Assembly: GCF_001514235.1 (NCBI RefSeq)
Contig: NZ_KQ948930.1
Span: 1 to 64,000, forward strand
Source: Streptomyces caeruleatus
Lineage (GTDB): Bacteria; Actinomycetota; Actinomycetes; Streptomycetales; Streptomycetaceae
Length of the DNA: 64,000 nt
Reading direction: 5' to 3'
Position numbers and translations under genes: made by a program. This document shows, one piece after another, positions 1 to 7,569 of the stretch (position 1 is the stretch's first letter; every line of letters begins with the position of its first letter). The notes beneath the pieces are model-generated. The model made no database searches, was not told the DNA's origin, and saw only the letters and a list, made by a program, of their open reading frames with translations.

Positions 1-289
1 GGCAGCGTAAGGCCCCCTGTTCACTCGCCCCATGGCAGCTCCCGCCCAAAGCCTCTACGGCCGGCGGCGTGCCCAAACCGCGCCACTACCAGGGCAAAGA
101 CCCGCCCCCGCCAGAGCTTCTTCAGAGCCGGGGGAACACCTCGATTCAGCTACGTCCGGCGGGGACGGGAGATCTACGGCGCGGAACCGGAAGCGGCAGC
201 CACGCCCAGGACGAAGCCGCACGAACCCGAGATCATGATGATCATCAGAGGTCCCGTGAAGCGGGCTACCCAGTCCACCGCGCGGCGCA
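1..289. other. no gene recognised at the left edge
   Basis: The open frames here have arginine/proline-rich translations typical of high-G+C shadow frames and match nothing I recognise. A conserved partner of the downstream radical-SAM gene might be expected in this direction, but no trace of it is visible within the window. Confidence 0.5.
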
Positions 290-526
290 TCACGTGTGCC
301 GCCAGGCACGCCACGGACGGGTGATGATCTCCCGGAAGGTGCGATGCGACGGGTTCTTGCCGCAGTGCTTCAGCACCCAACTCTGCCCCTCCGAGTAGTC
401 CTCACTCCCGTCCGAGGCCTCACCGCACACCGCGCACTCCATCACGTAGACGGTCGGCTCCGCGTCCGGCTCACGGTCGGGTTCCAGCGTCCACCGCTCG
501 TGGCGAACGACCGAACGCGTACTCAC
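290..526 (-). CDS. small DUF7848-like protein
   Basis: A 78-aa protein from a GTG start (524-526). The body (YVMECAVCGEASDGSED, then SWVLKHCGKNPSHRTFREI and a basic WRAWRH tail) resembles the small Streptomyces proteins grouped as DUF7848: a CxxC pair, a tryptophan and a His/Cys-containing second half. The function of the family is not known. The start overlaps the stop of the upstream 71-aa ORF (GTGA overlap), so the two are probably translated together. A longer upstream reading of the same frame exists but would run deep into the 71-aa ORF in another frame, so the GTG start is preferred. Such pairs are common in Streptomyces accessory regions next to XRE regulators, as here. The family call is from memory of the pattern, not an alignment. 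Confidence 0.6.
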   Translation of the reverse strand: MSTRSVVRHERWTLEPDREPDAEPTVYVMECAVCGEASDGSEDYSEGQSWVLKHCGKNPSHRTFREIITRPWRAWRHT

Positions 527-738
527 AGGATCTCGCCCCGACTCCGAGCGTTGACCACCCGAACCTTGTCGCTCAGTTCCGGACTCGACGTCTGCTCGAC
601 ACCCGAGTACGAAGCCAGGTCGGCGCCTTTCGCTGTGGTTCCGCACGGATCATGAGGATCATGAAAGACAAGCAAGCAGCCATCGTGACCAAACCGCCTG
701 ATGGCGTCTGCCAGCCGCGCCCGTGCGTTCCCCGACAT
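523..738 (-). CDS. hypothetical 71-aa protein
   Basis: ATG start at 736-738, preceded about 9 nt upstream by a good ribosome-binding site (AGAGGGG). The protein begins MSGNARARLADAIRRFGHDG and continues CLLVFHDPHDPCG, with two cysteines and a hydrophobic strand-like segment. I do not recognise the family. It overlaps the next gene by 4 nt (GTGA), and the XRE/TPR regulator lies 95 nt upstream on the same strand. That arrangement suggests a small regulator-linked accessory operon, but no biochemical role can be assigned. Confidence 0.55.
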   Translation of the reverse strand: MSGNARARLADAIRRFGHDGCLLVFHDPHDPCGTTAKGADLASYSGVEQTSSPELSDKVRVVNARSRGEIL

Positions 739-833
739 GATCGAGCACCCCTCTTGTCGATGATCGGTGAACCGCCATCGTCACGCAGGGTGCTGGACGC
801 GCTACAGGGACGGAACGTCCCACTTCTGCGCCC

Positions 834-2045
834 TTAGCTTGCGACCCCGAGGAACTCAGCAAGCTTGCGCAGCCCAGGCGGATGGCTCGGCGAGGCCCAG
901 AGGTCGCTCACAATCGCCACCGCCAGCGTGTGGTGCCGCATCCAGGCCGGTGCGATCTGCCGTAGCCGCGTGAGAGCCTTCACCGCCCCTTCGGCGTGTC
1001 CCAAGTCCGTATGCGCACGAGCCACGTCGAGCAGAAGCCATGTCCGCCAGGAGGGAGGAGTGTCGGCGCTGAGGCGCATACCCTTCGCGAGGCCGAGGGC
1101 CTCCTCCGGACGCCCGTGCTGCACGGCGAGCCTGACCCGCTCAATGCGTACCGACGAGCGACTGAAGACCGACACCATGCGTCCGTTGGTGGGTGCTGGA
1201 AGTACCGCCAGGCGCTTGGTCGCCTTCTCGGCCGTCGTCATCATCTCGTTCGCCGCGTCGTAGTCACCAGAGCGCGCCGCACTCGTCGCCGCCGACATCA
1301 GCAGCCCGCCCCACACACGCACGCCTTCGGCCGTGTCACAGTGTTCGCGCTCAACCCCGTCCGCCGCGTACACGGCGAGGTTCTCCGCGTCATCCAGCCG
1401 GTTCTGGCGCTGGTAGTTCCACGCGACGGAGTTACTGACCATGGGCGCCAGCAACGGATCGGAGGACTGCTCAGCGGCATTCATGGCCCGCTCCAGCGCA
1501 CTCAGGGCGAGGTCCGTCTTCCCTAAACGGATGGCCAGGTGACCGGCCAACTGGAGTGCCTTGCCCAGCGCCGCCTGTCCGGCCGCCTTCTCGTCTCCCT
1601 TGCCCACCGAAGCGGCGAAGCGCGCGTCGTTGATGATGCTGGGCAGGATCTCCATGAGCCGACCGAACTCCGCGCTGTGATAGATGGTCCACGCGTCGGC
1701 GATCTCGCGCCGCAGGAGCGCCACGGTCAGCCGCTCAGGCCCGTTCGGATCAGGTGGCGGAGCAAACAGCGGCGGCATGATCGCTCGCCTTACGGCAACA
1801 AGCTGGGGCGGGTCGGCCTCCCCCGTGGACGGCACGCCCGGAGGGTCACCGAGCAGCGCGGTCAGTTCGACCCCAAGCCCCCTGGCCAAGTCATGCAGAG
1901 TCGGCAGCCTCGCGCTGTGCTTTCGCTTCTGCTCCAGCTTCTTGATCACGTCCGAGGAGACGCCCGACTTCTCAGCCAGTCCCTCTTGCGTGAGGTCGGC
2001 CATTCGCCTCAGACGAGCGAGCCGGTCTCCCAAGTGCTCAGCCAT
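834..2045 (-). CDS. XRE-family regulator with TPR-like C-terminal region
   Basis: A 403-aa protein starting at MAEHLGDRLARLRRMADLTQ. Residues about 5-62 form a helix-turn-helix of the XRE/Cro type (LTQEGLAEKSGVSSDVIKKLEQ). The rest is alpha-helical, with TPR-like helix pairs such as GKALQLAGHLAIRLGKTDLA and NSVAWNYQRQNRLDDAENLA. It is expected to bind DNA and perhaps a small partner or peptide through the helical repeats. ATG 2043-2045 is chosen over an in-frame start 48 nt upstream because that start falls inside the terminator hairpin of the preceding gene. Leu174 is encoded by TTA (1524-1526), the rare codon read by the bldA tRNA, so translation may depend on developmental stage. The gene lies upstream of the two small ORFs on the same strand. 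Confidence 0.85.
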   Translation of the reverse strand: MAEHLGDRLARLRRMADLTQEGLAEKSGVSSDVIKKLEQKRKHSARLPTLHDLARGLGVELTALLGDPPGVPSTGEADPPQLVAVRRAIMPPLFAPPPDPNGPERLTVALLRREIADAWTIYHSAEFGRLMEILPSIINDARFAASVGKGDEKAAGQAALGKALQLAGHLAIRLGKTDLALSALERAMNAAEQSSDPLLAPMVSNSVAWNYQRQNRLDDAENLAVYAADGVEREHCDTAEGVRVWGGLLMSAATSAARSGDYDAANEMMTTAEKATKRLAVLPAPTNGRMVSVFSRSSVRIERVRLAVQHGRPEEALGLAKGMRLSADTPPSWRTWLLLDVARAHTDLGHAEGAVKALTRLRQIAPAWMRHHTLAVAIVSDLWASPSHPPGLRKLAEFLGVAS

Positions 2046-2073
2046 ACAACGAGAGTACGGCCGCGAACATGAG

Positions 2074-2112
2074 TGAGGCCGAGCCCTCTGCATTTCACAG
2101 GGCTCGGCCTCA
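2074..2112 (-). terminator. 14-bp hairpin terminator after the radical-SAM/61-aa transcript
   Basis: Arms 2074-2087 and 2099-2112 are perfectly complementary around an 11-nt loop. The hairpin starts 6 nt beyond the stop codon of the 61-aa ORF on the minus strand. There is no T-run, as is usual for Streptomyces terminators. It should isolate the core transcript from the XRE gene. Confidence 0.75.
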
Positions 2113-2117
2113 TTGAC

Positions 2118-2303
2118 TCAGATCCACTCCACCTCGGACCGGATGTTGGAAGATCCTCCGGGCAACGGCAACGGCGTCCTCACAGCACGCTGTGTGAGCT
2201 TCTGCGGTCGCCGCTGAGCACCGAGCGCGCCCAGCACCTCGGCCAGCTCCTCCTCTGTGACATCCGCCACAGCATCAGTGATGCGCCGTAACGCCTCACT
2301 CAT
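2118..2303 (-). CDS. 61-aa ORF directly behind the radical-SAM gene, with a TTA codon
   Basis: The ATG (2301-2303) lies 2 nt after the stop of the radical-SAM gene, and the ORF ends just before a strong hairpin, which supports a real cotranscribed gene. The sequence starts MSEALRRITDAVADVTEEEL, an acidic helix, then a basic stretch (RRPQKLTQRAVRT) and a C-terminal SNIRSEVEWI. Codon 5 is TTA (2289-2291), so translation may need the bldA tRNA. I do not recognise the family. The acidic helical front and short tail superficially resemble a modified-peptide precursor, but no dedicated maturation gene is adjacent. It could also be a remnant. Confidence 0.5.
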   Translation of the reverse strand: MSEALRRITDAVADVTEEELAEVLGALGAQRRPQKLTQRAVRTPLPLPGGSSNIRSEVEWI

Positions 2304-2305
2304 GG

Positions 2306-4318
2306 TCAGCCCGCGTCTTCGCTGGTCGCAGCCTTCTTCACCGTCAGCGGCAGAAGCTTCTTCCCGCTGTCACTCAGTTGTGGCCATGTGTCGAACTGGG
2401 GGCAGACACCGCAGTCGAAGCACGGCGTCCAGCGGCAGTCCTCGACCTCGGTCTCGTCGAGGGCGTCCTGCCAGTCCTCCCAGAGCCAGTCCTTGTCGAG
2501 GCCGGAGTCCAGGTGGTCCCAGGGGAGGACTTCCTCGTAGGTCCGCTCGCGGGTGGTGTACCAGTCGACATCGACGCCGAAGGGGGCCAGCGCCTTGTCG
2601 GCGCAGCTCATCCAGCGGTCGTAGGAGAAGTGCTCGCGCCAGCCGTCGAAGCGGCCGCCGTCCTCGTAGACCGCGCGGATGACGGCGCCGATGCGGCGGT
2701 CGCCGCGGGAGAGGAGGCCCTCGACGATGCCGGGCTTGCCGTCGTGGTAGCGGAAGCCGATCGAGCGGCCGTACTTCTTGTCGCCGCGGATCTTGTCGCG
2801 GAGCTTCTCCAGGCGGGCGTCCGTCTCCTCGGCGGAGAGCTGCGGGGCCCACTGGAACGGGGTGTGGGGCTTGGGGACGAAACCGCCGATCGAGACGGTG
2901 CAGCGGATGTCGTTGGACCTCGACACCTCGCGGCCCTTCGCGATCACGCTCATCGCCATGTCGGCGATCTGGAGGACGTCGTCGTCGGTCTCCGTCGGCA
3001 GGCCGCACATGAAGTACAGCTTCACCTGCCGCCAGCCGTTGCCGTAGGCGGTGGCGACCGTCCGGATGAGGTCTTCCTCGCTCACCATCTTGTTGATGAC
3101 CTTGCGCATGCGCTCGCTGCCGCCCTCGGGGGCGAAGGTCAGTCCGGAACGGCGGCCGTTGCGGGTCAGCTCGTTGGCCAGGTCGACGTTGAAGGCGTCC
3201 ACGCGGGTCGACGGGAGGGACAGACCGATCTTGTCCTCCTCGTAGCGGTCCGCCAGGCCCTTCGCGATGTCGCCGATCTCGCTGTGGTCGGCCGAGGAGA
3301 GGGACAGGAGGCCGACTTCCTCGAAGCCCGTCGCCTTCAGGCCCTTCTCGACCATCTCGCCGATGCCGGTGATCGAGCGCTCGCGCACCGGGCGGGTGAT
3401 CATGCCCGCCTGGCAGAAACGGCAGCCGCGCGTGCAGCCGCGGAAGATCTCGACCGACATCCGCTCGTGGACCGTCTCGGCGAGCGGGACCAGGGGCTGC
3501 TTGGGGTACGGCCACTCGTCCAGGTCCATGACGGTGTGCTTGGACACACGCCACGGGACACCGCTCTTGTTCGGTACGACACGGGCGATACGGCCGTCCG
3601 CGAGGTACTCGACGTCGTAGAACGCCGGGATGTACACCGAGCCCGTCTTCGCGAGGCGGAAGAGGACCTCCTCGCGGCCGCCCGGCCGGCCCTCCGCCTT
3701 CCACTCGCGGATGATCTTCGTCATGTCCAGCACGGCCTGCTCGCCGTCGCCGATGATCGCCGCGTCGATGAAGTCGGCGATCGGCTCGGGGTTGAAGGCC
3801 GCGTGGCCGCCGGCCAGGACGATCGGGTCGTCGACGGTGCGGTCCTTGGACTCCAGCGGGATCCCGGCCAGGTCCAGGGCCGTGAGCATGTTGGTGTAGC
3901 CGAGCTCGGTGGAGAAGGACAGGCCGAACACGTCGAACGCCTTCACCGGCCGGTGGCTGTCCACCGTGAACTGCGGGACCCGGTGCTCCCGCATCAGGGC
4001 CTCCAGGTCCGGCCACACGCTGTACGTGCGCTCGGCGAGGACGCCCTCCTGTTCGTTCAGGACCTCGTAGAGGATCATGACGCCCTGGTTGGGCAGCCCG
4101 ACCTCGTACGCGTCGGGGTACATGAGCGCCCAGCGGACGTCACAGGACTCCCACGGCTTGACCGTGGAGTTGAGCTCTCCGCCGACGTACTGGATCGGCT
4201 TCTGCACATGCGGGAGCAGAGCTTCGAGCTGCGGGAACACAGACTCGGCGGCCGCAGCGACTTCGGCAGACATCTCGCGAACCTTCGTGAGCTGGACTGA
4301 ACTGACAGGGGTGACCAT
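2306..4318 (-). CDS. B12-binding-type radical SAM protein, TIGR03960 family
   Basis: A 670-aa protein of the TIGR03960 family, present in most Actinobacteria and usually paired with a DUF2344/TIGR03936 protein next to RNase E. Its reaction is not firmly established. The N-terminal half is a cobalamin-binding-like domain (FDVFGLSFSTELGYTNMLTA). The [4Fe-4S] radical-SAM motif CTRGCRFC gives Cys295, Cys299 and Cys302. The C-terminus has a further cysteine cluster (CRWTPCFDCGVC). The annotated ATG has a weak ribosome-binding site. An in-frame ATG at codon 16 (position 4273), with GAAGG upstream, is also plausible and would still contain all conserved blocks. The gene follows the CYTH/CHAD gene by 35 nt. 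The usual partner is not found downstream in this window. Confidence 0.92.
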   Translation of the reverse strand: MVTPVSSVQLTKVREMSAEVAAAAESVFPQLEALLPHVQKPIQYVGGELNSTVKPWESCDVRWALMYPDAYEVGLPNQGVMILYEVLNEQEGVLAERTYSVWPDLEALMREHRVPQFTVDSHRPVKAFDVFGLSFSTELGYTNMLTALDLAGIPLESKDRTVDDPIVLAGGHAAFNPEPIADFIDAAIIGDGEQAVLDMTKIIREWKAEGRPGGREEVLFRLAKTGSVYIPAFYDVEYLADGRIARVVPNKSGVPWRVSKHTVMDLDEWPYPKQPLVPLAETVHERMSVEIFRGCTRGCRFCQAGMITRPVRERSITGIGEMVEKGLKATGFEEVGLLSLSSADHSEIGDIAKGLADRYEEDKIGLSLPSTRVDAFNVDLANELTRNGRRSGLTFAPEGGSERMRKVINKMVSEEDLIRTVATAYGNGWRQVKLYFMCGLPTETDDDVLQIADMAMSVIAKGREVSRSNDIRCTVSIGGFVPKPHTPFQWAPQLSAEETDARLEKLRDKIRGDKKYGRSIGFRYHDGKPGIVEGLLSRGDRRIGAVIRAVYEDGGRFDGWREHFSYDRWMSCADKALAPFGVDVDWYTTRERTYEEVLPWDHLDSGLDKDWLWEDWQDALDETEVEDCRWTPCFDCGVCPQFDTWPQLSDSGKKLLPLTVKKAATSEDAG

Positions 4319-4353
4319 CTAGCCTAACGCGACCGGGACGGCCCCCCGCACGC

Positions 4354-5871
4354 TCAGATGCTCGTCCCGCTCTTGATCTCCTTCCACAGCCCGGGCAGCC
4401 CGGCCTCGTCGTCGGCCGCCCGGCGCTCCTCACGCCCGTACAGCAGCCCGTACGTGAACGACGGCTCCCCCGCCCCGTGGGCCTGCCGGGCCAGCTCCCG
4501 CAGCGCCTCTCGTGTCATCACGCTGTCCTGGTGGTCGCCGAGCAGGTTCTGCAGGCTCTTCATCGACTTCACCAGGGCGGTCGCCGGATCGCCCAGCGCC
4601 GGAACCGCCGACTCCGCCGCGTACCGCGTCCGCTTGGCCTTCTTCCGCGCCTCGTGCAGCGCGAGATCCCGCTCCTGTCCGGGCTCCAGCTCGAACGCCC
4701 GCTCGACCAGTCGGGACACCTTCGACAGGTCCTTGCGTACGGCCTTCCCGATCACCTTCTCCGGCTTCTTGCCGGCCGCCTTCAGCAGCGGCGGATCGGC
4801 CACCAGGGCGTCGAGGGACTCCAGCAGCCGCAGATACCGCGCGCCGTCGAGCACGTTGGTCAGACGCCGCCGCGATCCCCCGCTGCGGGCACGCGCCCAG
4901 GTGCGCAGCCGGGTGCGGACGGGCCCGACCATCAGCGCGCGCGGCAGCTCGTCGACGGCGGCCGTCAGCCGTTCGGTCAGCACCTCCTGGTCCCGGTCGA
5001 CGCCCAGCTCTCCGGCCAGCCACTTCAGCTCCTCGCCGATCGGGTCGGTCACCTCGCGGTCGAGGACCTTGCCGTACGACTTGAGGGCGCTGCGCATCCG
5101 CCGGGTGGCGACCCGCATCTTGTGCACGGAGTCGTACACCTCCCGCCGCACGGCCGGATCGAGCTCGACGATCGCGTCCAGCTGCGCGCGAAGGTAGGCG
5201 AGTGCATGATCCCCGGCGGTGACCGGCTCCGACTCCGCCTCGGCCGCCCCCGTCTGCCCCCCGCGCTTCTTCTTCGGCGCCGTCTCCGTCAGGGCCCGCT
5301 TCAGCTTCGAGGCCGAGGCAGAGGGCCGCACGCCCGCCTTCCTCAGCTTCTTCTCGACCTTGTCGAGGAACGCCGGGTCGGTGCCGTCCGCCAGCTCCAC
5401 CTCGATCTCGGTCCACTGAGCGGTACGGCCGCCTCCGGTGAGCCGCTCCGCCTGTACGGCGTCCACGCTGACCTCGGCGAGCAGCCGGCCCTCGGCGTCC
5501 ACCAAATCGCGCACATCACGGTCGGAGCGCAGCCGGACCACGGGCACCAGCTCGGCGTCCCTGACCCGGGAGCGGACGAGCCCGGCGAGGGTGCGGGGCA
5601 GGTCGTCGGACAACGGGGCCTGAATCTCGTCCCGCACGCCCGGCGCCACGGGAAACTTCAGATGCCAGCCGGCGTCCGAGCCACCCGTTCTGCGGCGCAG
5701 CGTGATCGACGACGCGTCGAGGCGCTCGTCAGCGGTGTCGTAGTAGACGGCGTCGAGATGCGCGACCCCCTTGTCGATGACGGCCGCGACCCCGGCGACA
5801 CCGGTCAGGTCGGGCAAGCCACTGTCGTCGGATTCATACTTCCGCTCGATTTCGCGCTTCGTGTCCGCCAT
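4354..5871 (-). CDS. CYTH and CHAD domain protein
   Basis: A 505-aa protein. The N-terminal CYTH domain (about 1-200) opens with the signature ExExK as E7-I-E9-R-K11, followed by strands carrying basic and acidic residues of the triphosphate tunnel (YDTADERLDASSITLRRRTG). The CHAD domain (about 225-500) is helical with conserved histidines and arginines (VHKMRVATRRMRSALK; HEARKKAKRTRYA). CYTH domains bind or hydrolyse triphosphorylated substrates such as inorganic triphosphate. CHAD domains bind polyphosphate granules. The combination suggests a role in polyphosphate or triphosphate metabolism, which is inference. A charged Lys/Gly/Glu-rich linker (KKKRGGQTGAAEAESEP) joins the two domains. 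It is probably cotranscribed with the radical-SAM gene. Confidence 0.92.
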   Translation of the reverse strand: MADTKREIERKYESDDSGLPDLTGVAGVAAVIDKGVAHLDAVYYDTADERLDASSITLRRRTGGSDAGWHLKFPVAPGVRDEIQAPLSDDLPRTLAGLVRSRVRDAELVPVVRLRSDRDVRDLVDAEGRLLAEVSVDAVQAERLTGGGRTAQWTEIEVELADGTDPAFLDKVEKKLRKAGVRPSASASKLKRALTETAPKKKRGGQTGAAEAESEPVTAGDHALAYLRAQLDAIVELDPAVRREVYDSVHKMRVATRRMRSALKSYGKVLDREVTDPIGEELKWLAGELGVDRDQEVLTERLTAAVDELPRALMVGPVRTRLRTWARARSGGSRRRLTNVLDGARYLRLLESLDALVADPPLLKAAGKKPEKVIGKAVRKDLSKVSRLVERAFELEPGQERDLALHEARKKAKRTRYAAESAVPALGDPATALVKSMKSLQNLLGDHQDSVMTREALRELARQAHGAGEPSFTYGLLYGREERRAADDEAGLPGLWKEIKSGTSI

Positions 5872-6020
5872 GACCCGAATCTAGTGGCAGTCACAACCGG
5901 ACGACAGGGCTTACCAGCCATAAACCCCAGGCGAACAGGGGGGTGATGGCGAGAAAACCGGTCGATGAGCCCTGGCCGACCGAGGCGCGCGCACGGGTCC
6001 GGCGGGCCACGCGGAGCGGC

Positions 6021-6112
6021 TCGGCGGACCGCCCGGCACCGGTTCGGCGGACCGCCCTGCACCGGTTCGGCGGACCGCCCTGCACCGGTTCGGCAAGGCG
6101 CCCTGAACGAGC
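6021..6112. repeat. 23-bp tandem repeat, 3 near-perfect copies plus a degenerate one
   Basis: Units begin at 6021, 6044, 6067 and 6090. The core is TCGGCGGACCGCCC followed by GCACCGG. The 23-bp period is not a multiple of three, which fits non-coding DNA. Each unit contains the short palindrome GGCGGACCGCC. Confidence 0.85.
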
Positions 6113-6210
6113 GGCACCGGTTTGTCCAACGGCCCTCTGAGCCACGAAGCCCGGCCAAAACACCCGACCCGGCAGGCACCCAGCCCTACCGGCGCCGCGC
6201 CCCCAGCCGA

Positions 6211-6264
6211 CACCCGCACCCGCACCAGCACCAGCACCAGCACCAGCACCAGCACCAGCACCAG
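6211..6264. repeat. hexanucleotide repeat (CACCCG)2(CACCAG)7
   Basis: Two CACCCG units at 6211-6222 are followed by seven exact CACCAG units at 6223-6264. This is a simple-sequence tract in the rodA to CYTH/CHAD gap, a likely site of length variation by slippage. Confidence 0.95.
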
Positions 6265-6369
6265 CGACGCACACAGACCGGTACTCCCACCAGCCCCGAG
6301 CCGATACCCCAGCCCCGGCCGACACCCCGATCCCGGCCCCCGAAGCCCCGGCTCAACCCAGCGGAGCGA

Positions 6370-7569
6370 TCACGCCGACATCGGCCGCTGCACCCGAATC
6401 GACTGCAGCAACCCCACCGCCACCCACACCGCGAACATCGACGACCCGCCGTACGACACGAACGGCAGCGGCAGGCCGGTCACCGGCATGATGCCCAGGG
6501 TCATCCCGATGTTCTCGAAGGCCTGGAAGGCGAACCACGCCACGATGCCCGCCGCGACGATCGTCCCGTACAGCTCGGTCGTCTCGCGGGCGATGCGGCA
6601 GGCGCGCCACAGGATCACACCGAGGAGCAGGATGATCAGCCCGCCGCCGACGAAGCCCAGTTCCTCCCCCGCGACGGTGAAGACGAAGTCGGTCTGCTGT
6701 TCCGGCACGAACTGGCCGGTCGTCTGCGAGCCGTGGAACAGCCCCGAGCCCGTGAGCCCGCCCGAGCCGATCGCGATACGCGCCTGGTTGGTGTTGTAGC
6801 CGACGCCCGCCGGGTCCAGCTCGGGGTTGGCGAAGGCCGCGAAGCGGGCGATCTGGTAGTCGTCCAGGACGCCCAGCTGCACAACCGCGATCGCTCCCAT
6901 GGTGCCCGCGCCGATCAGCCCGAAGACCCAGCGGTTGGAGGCGCCGGACGCGAGCAGCACGCCGAGCACGATCACCACCATCACCATGACCGAGCCGAGG
7001 TCGGGCATGAGCAGCACGATCAGCATCGGTACGGCAGCCAGGCCCAGCGCCTGCACCACCGTGCGGTGGTCCGGGTACTGCTTGTCGCCCGCGTCCACTC
7101 TCGTCGCCAGCAGCATCGCCATGCCCAGGATGATCGTGACCTTCACGAACTCCGAGGGCTGGAGCGAGAAGCCGCCGGGGAGCTTGATCCAGGAGTGGGC
7201 GCCGTTGATGGTGGAGCCGAGCGGGGTGAGCACCAGCAGGATCAGGAAGACCGAGACTCCGTACAGCATCGGCACCGCCGTGCGCAGCATGCGGTGCCCC
7301 AGCCACACGGTCCCGATCATCAGCGCGAACCCGATACCGGTGTTCAGGATGTGCCGGAGCAGGAAGTAGTACTGGTCGCCCTGGTTGAGCTCGGTCCGGT
7401 TTCGGGTCGCCGAGAAGACCAGGATCGAGCCGATCAGCGACAGCGTGATCGCCGACAGCAGTATCGGCCAGTCCAGCCGGCGGGCGAGCGAGTCGCGGGC
7501 GAACAGGCGGGTCCAGCCCGCCCGTTCGGGCCCGTACCCGGAGACCTGGAAACCGTTCGCGCCGGTCAT
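6370..7569 (-). CDS. rodA: RodA/FtsW-family peptidoglycan polymerase (Sfr-like)
   Basis: A 399-aa SEDS-family integral membrane protein from ATG 7567-7569 (MTGANGFQVSGYGPERAGW). SEDS proteins polymerise lipid II into glycan strands together with a class B PBP, here the preceding gene. About ten transmembrane segments are visible, with conserved blocks such as FLILLVLTPLGSTINGAHSW, LQPSEFVKVTIILGMAMLL, and the C-terminal GLPLPFVSYGGSSMF. The ATG overlaps the pbp2 stop by 4 nt (ATGA), indicating translational coupling. A longer in-frame extension into pbp2 is Arg/Gln-rich and is not coding. By position this corresponds to sfr at the end of the Streptomyces mre cluster, which acts in spore-wall synthesis. 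Confidence 0.95.
   Translation of the reverse strand: MTGANGFQVSGYGPERAGWTRLFARDSLARRLDWPILLSAITLSLIGSILVFSATRNRTELNQGDQYYFLLRHILNTGIGFALMIGTVWLGHRMLRTAVPMLYGVSVFLILLVLTPLGSTINGAHSWIKLPGGFSLQPSEFVKVTIILGMAMLLATRVDAGDKQYPDHRTVVQALGLAAVPMLIVLLMPDLGSVMVMVVIVLGVLLASGASNRWVFGLIGAGTMGAIAVVQLGVLDDYQIARFAAFANPELDPAGVGYNTNQARIAIGSGGLTGSGLFHGSQTTGQFVPEQQTDFVFTVAGEELGFVGGGLIILLLGVILWRACRIARETTELYGTIVAAGIVAWFAFQAFENIGMTLGIMPVTGLPLPFVSYGGSSMFAVWVAVGLLQSIRVQRPMSA

Larger units (their letters stand above)
5872..6369. other. 498-nt intergenic stretch containing two simple tandem repeats
   Basis: Between the rodA stop and the start of the CYTH/CHAD gene I see no convincing gene. Frames through it are low-complexity (poly Ala-Gly, poly Ser-Thr or poly His-Gln), produced by the repeats listed separately. 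The promoter of the CYTH/CHAD gene is presumably close to its start but no clear -10/-35 pair was found. Confidence 0.6.

Noticed and set aside
290..738. The small-protein pair as a toxin-antitoxin system
   Set aside because: Overlap and size fit, but neither protein shows a toxin or antitoxin motif I recognise.
2378..4300. 640-codon open frame opposite the radical-SAM gene
   Set aside because: Antisense to a gene with clear Fe-S and domain motifs; no motif of its own.
6211..6264. CACCAG tract as a possible CRISPR-like array
   Set aside because: Uninterrupted 6-bp units without spacers; no cas genes.
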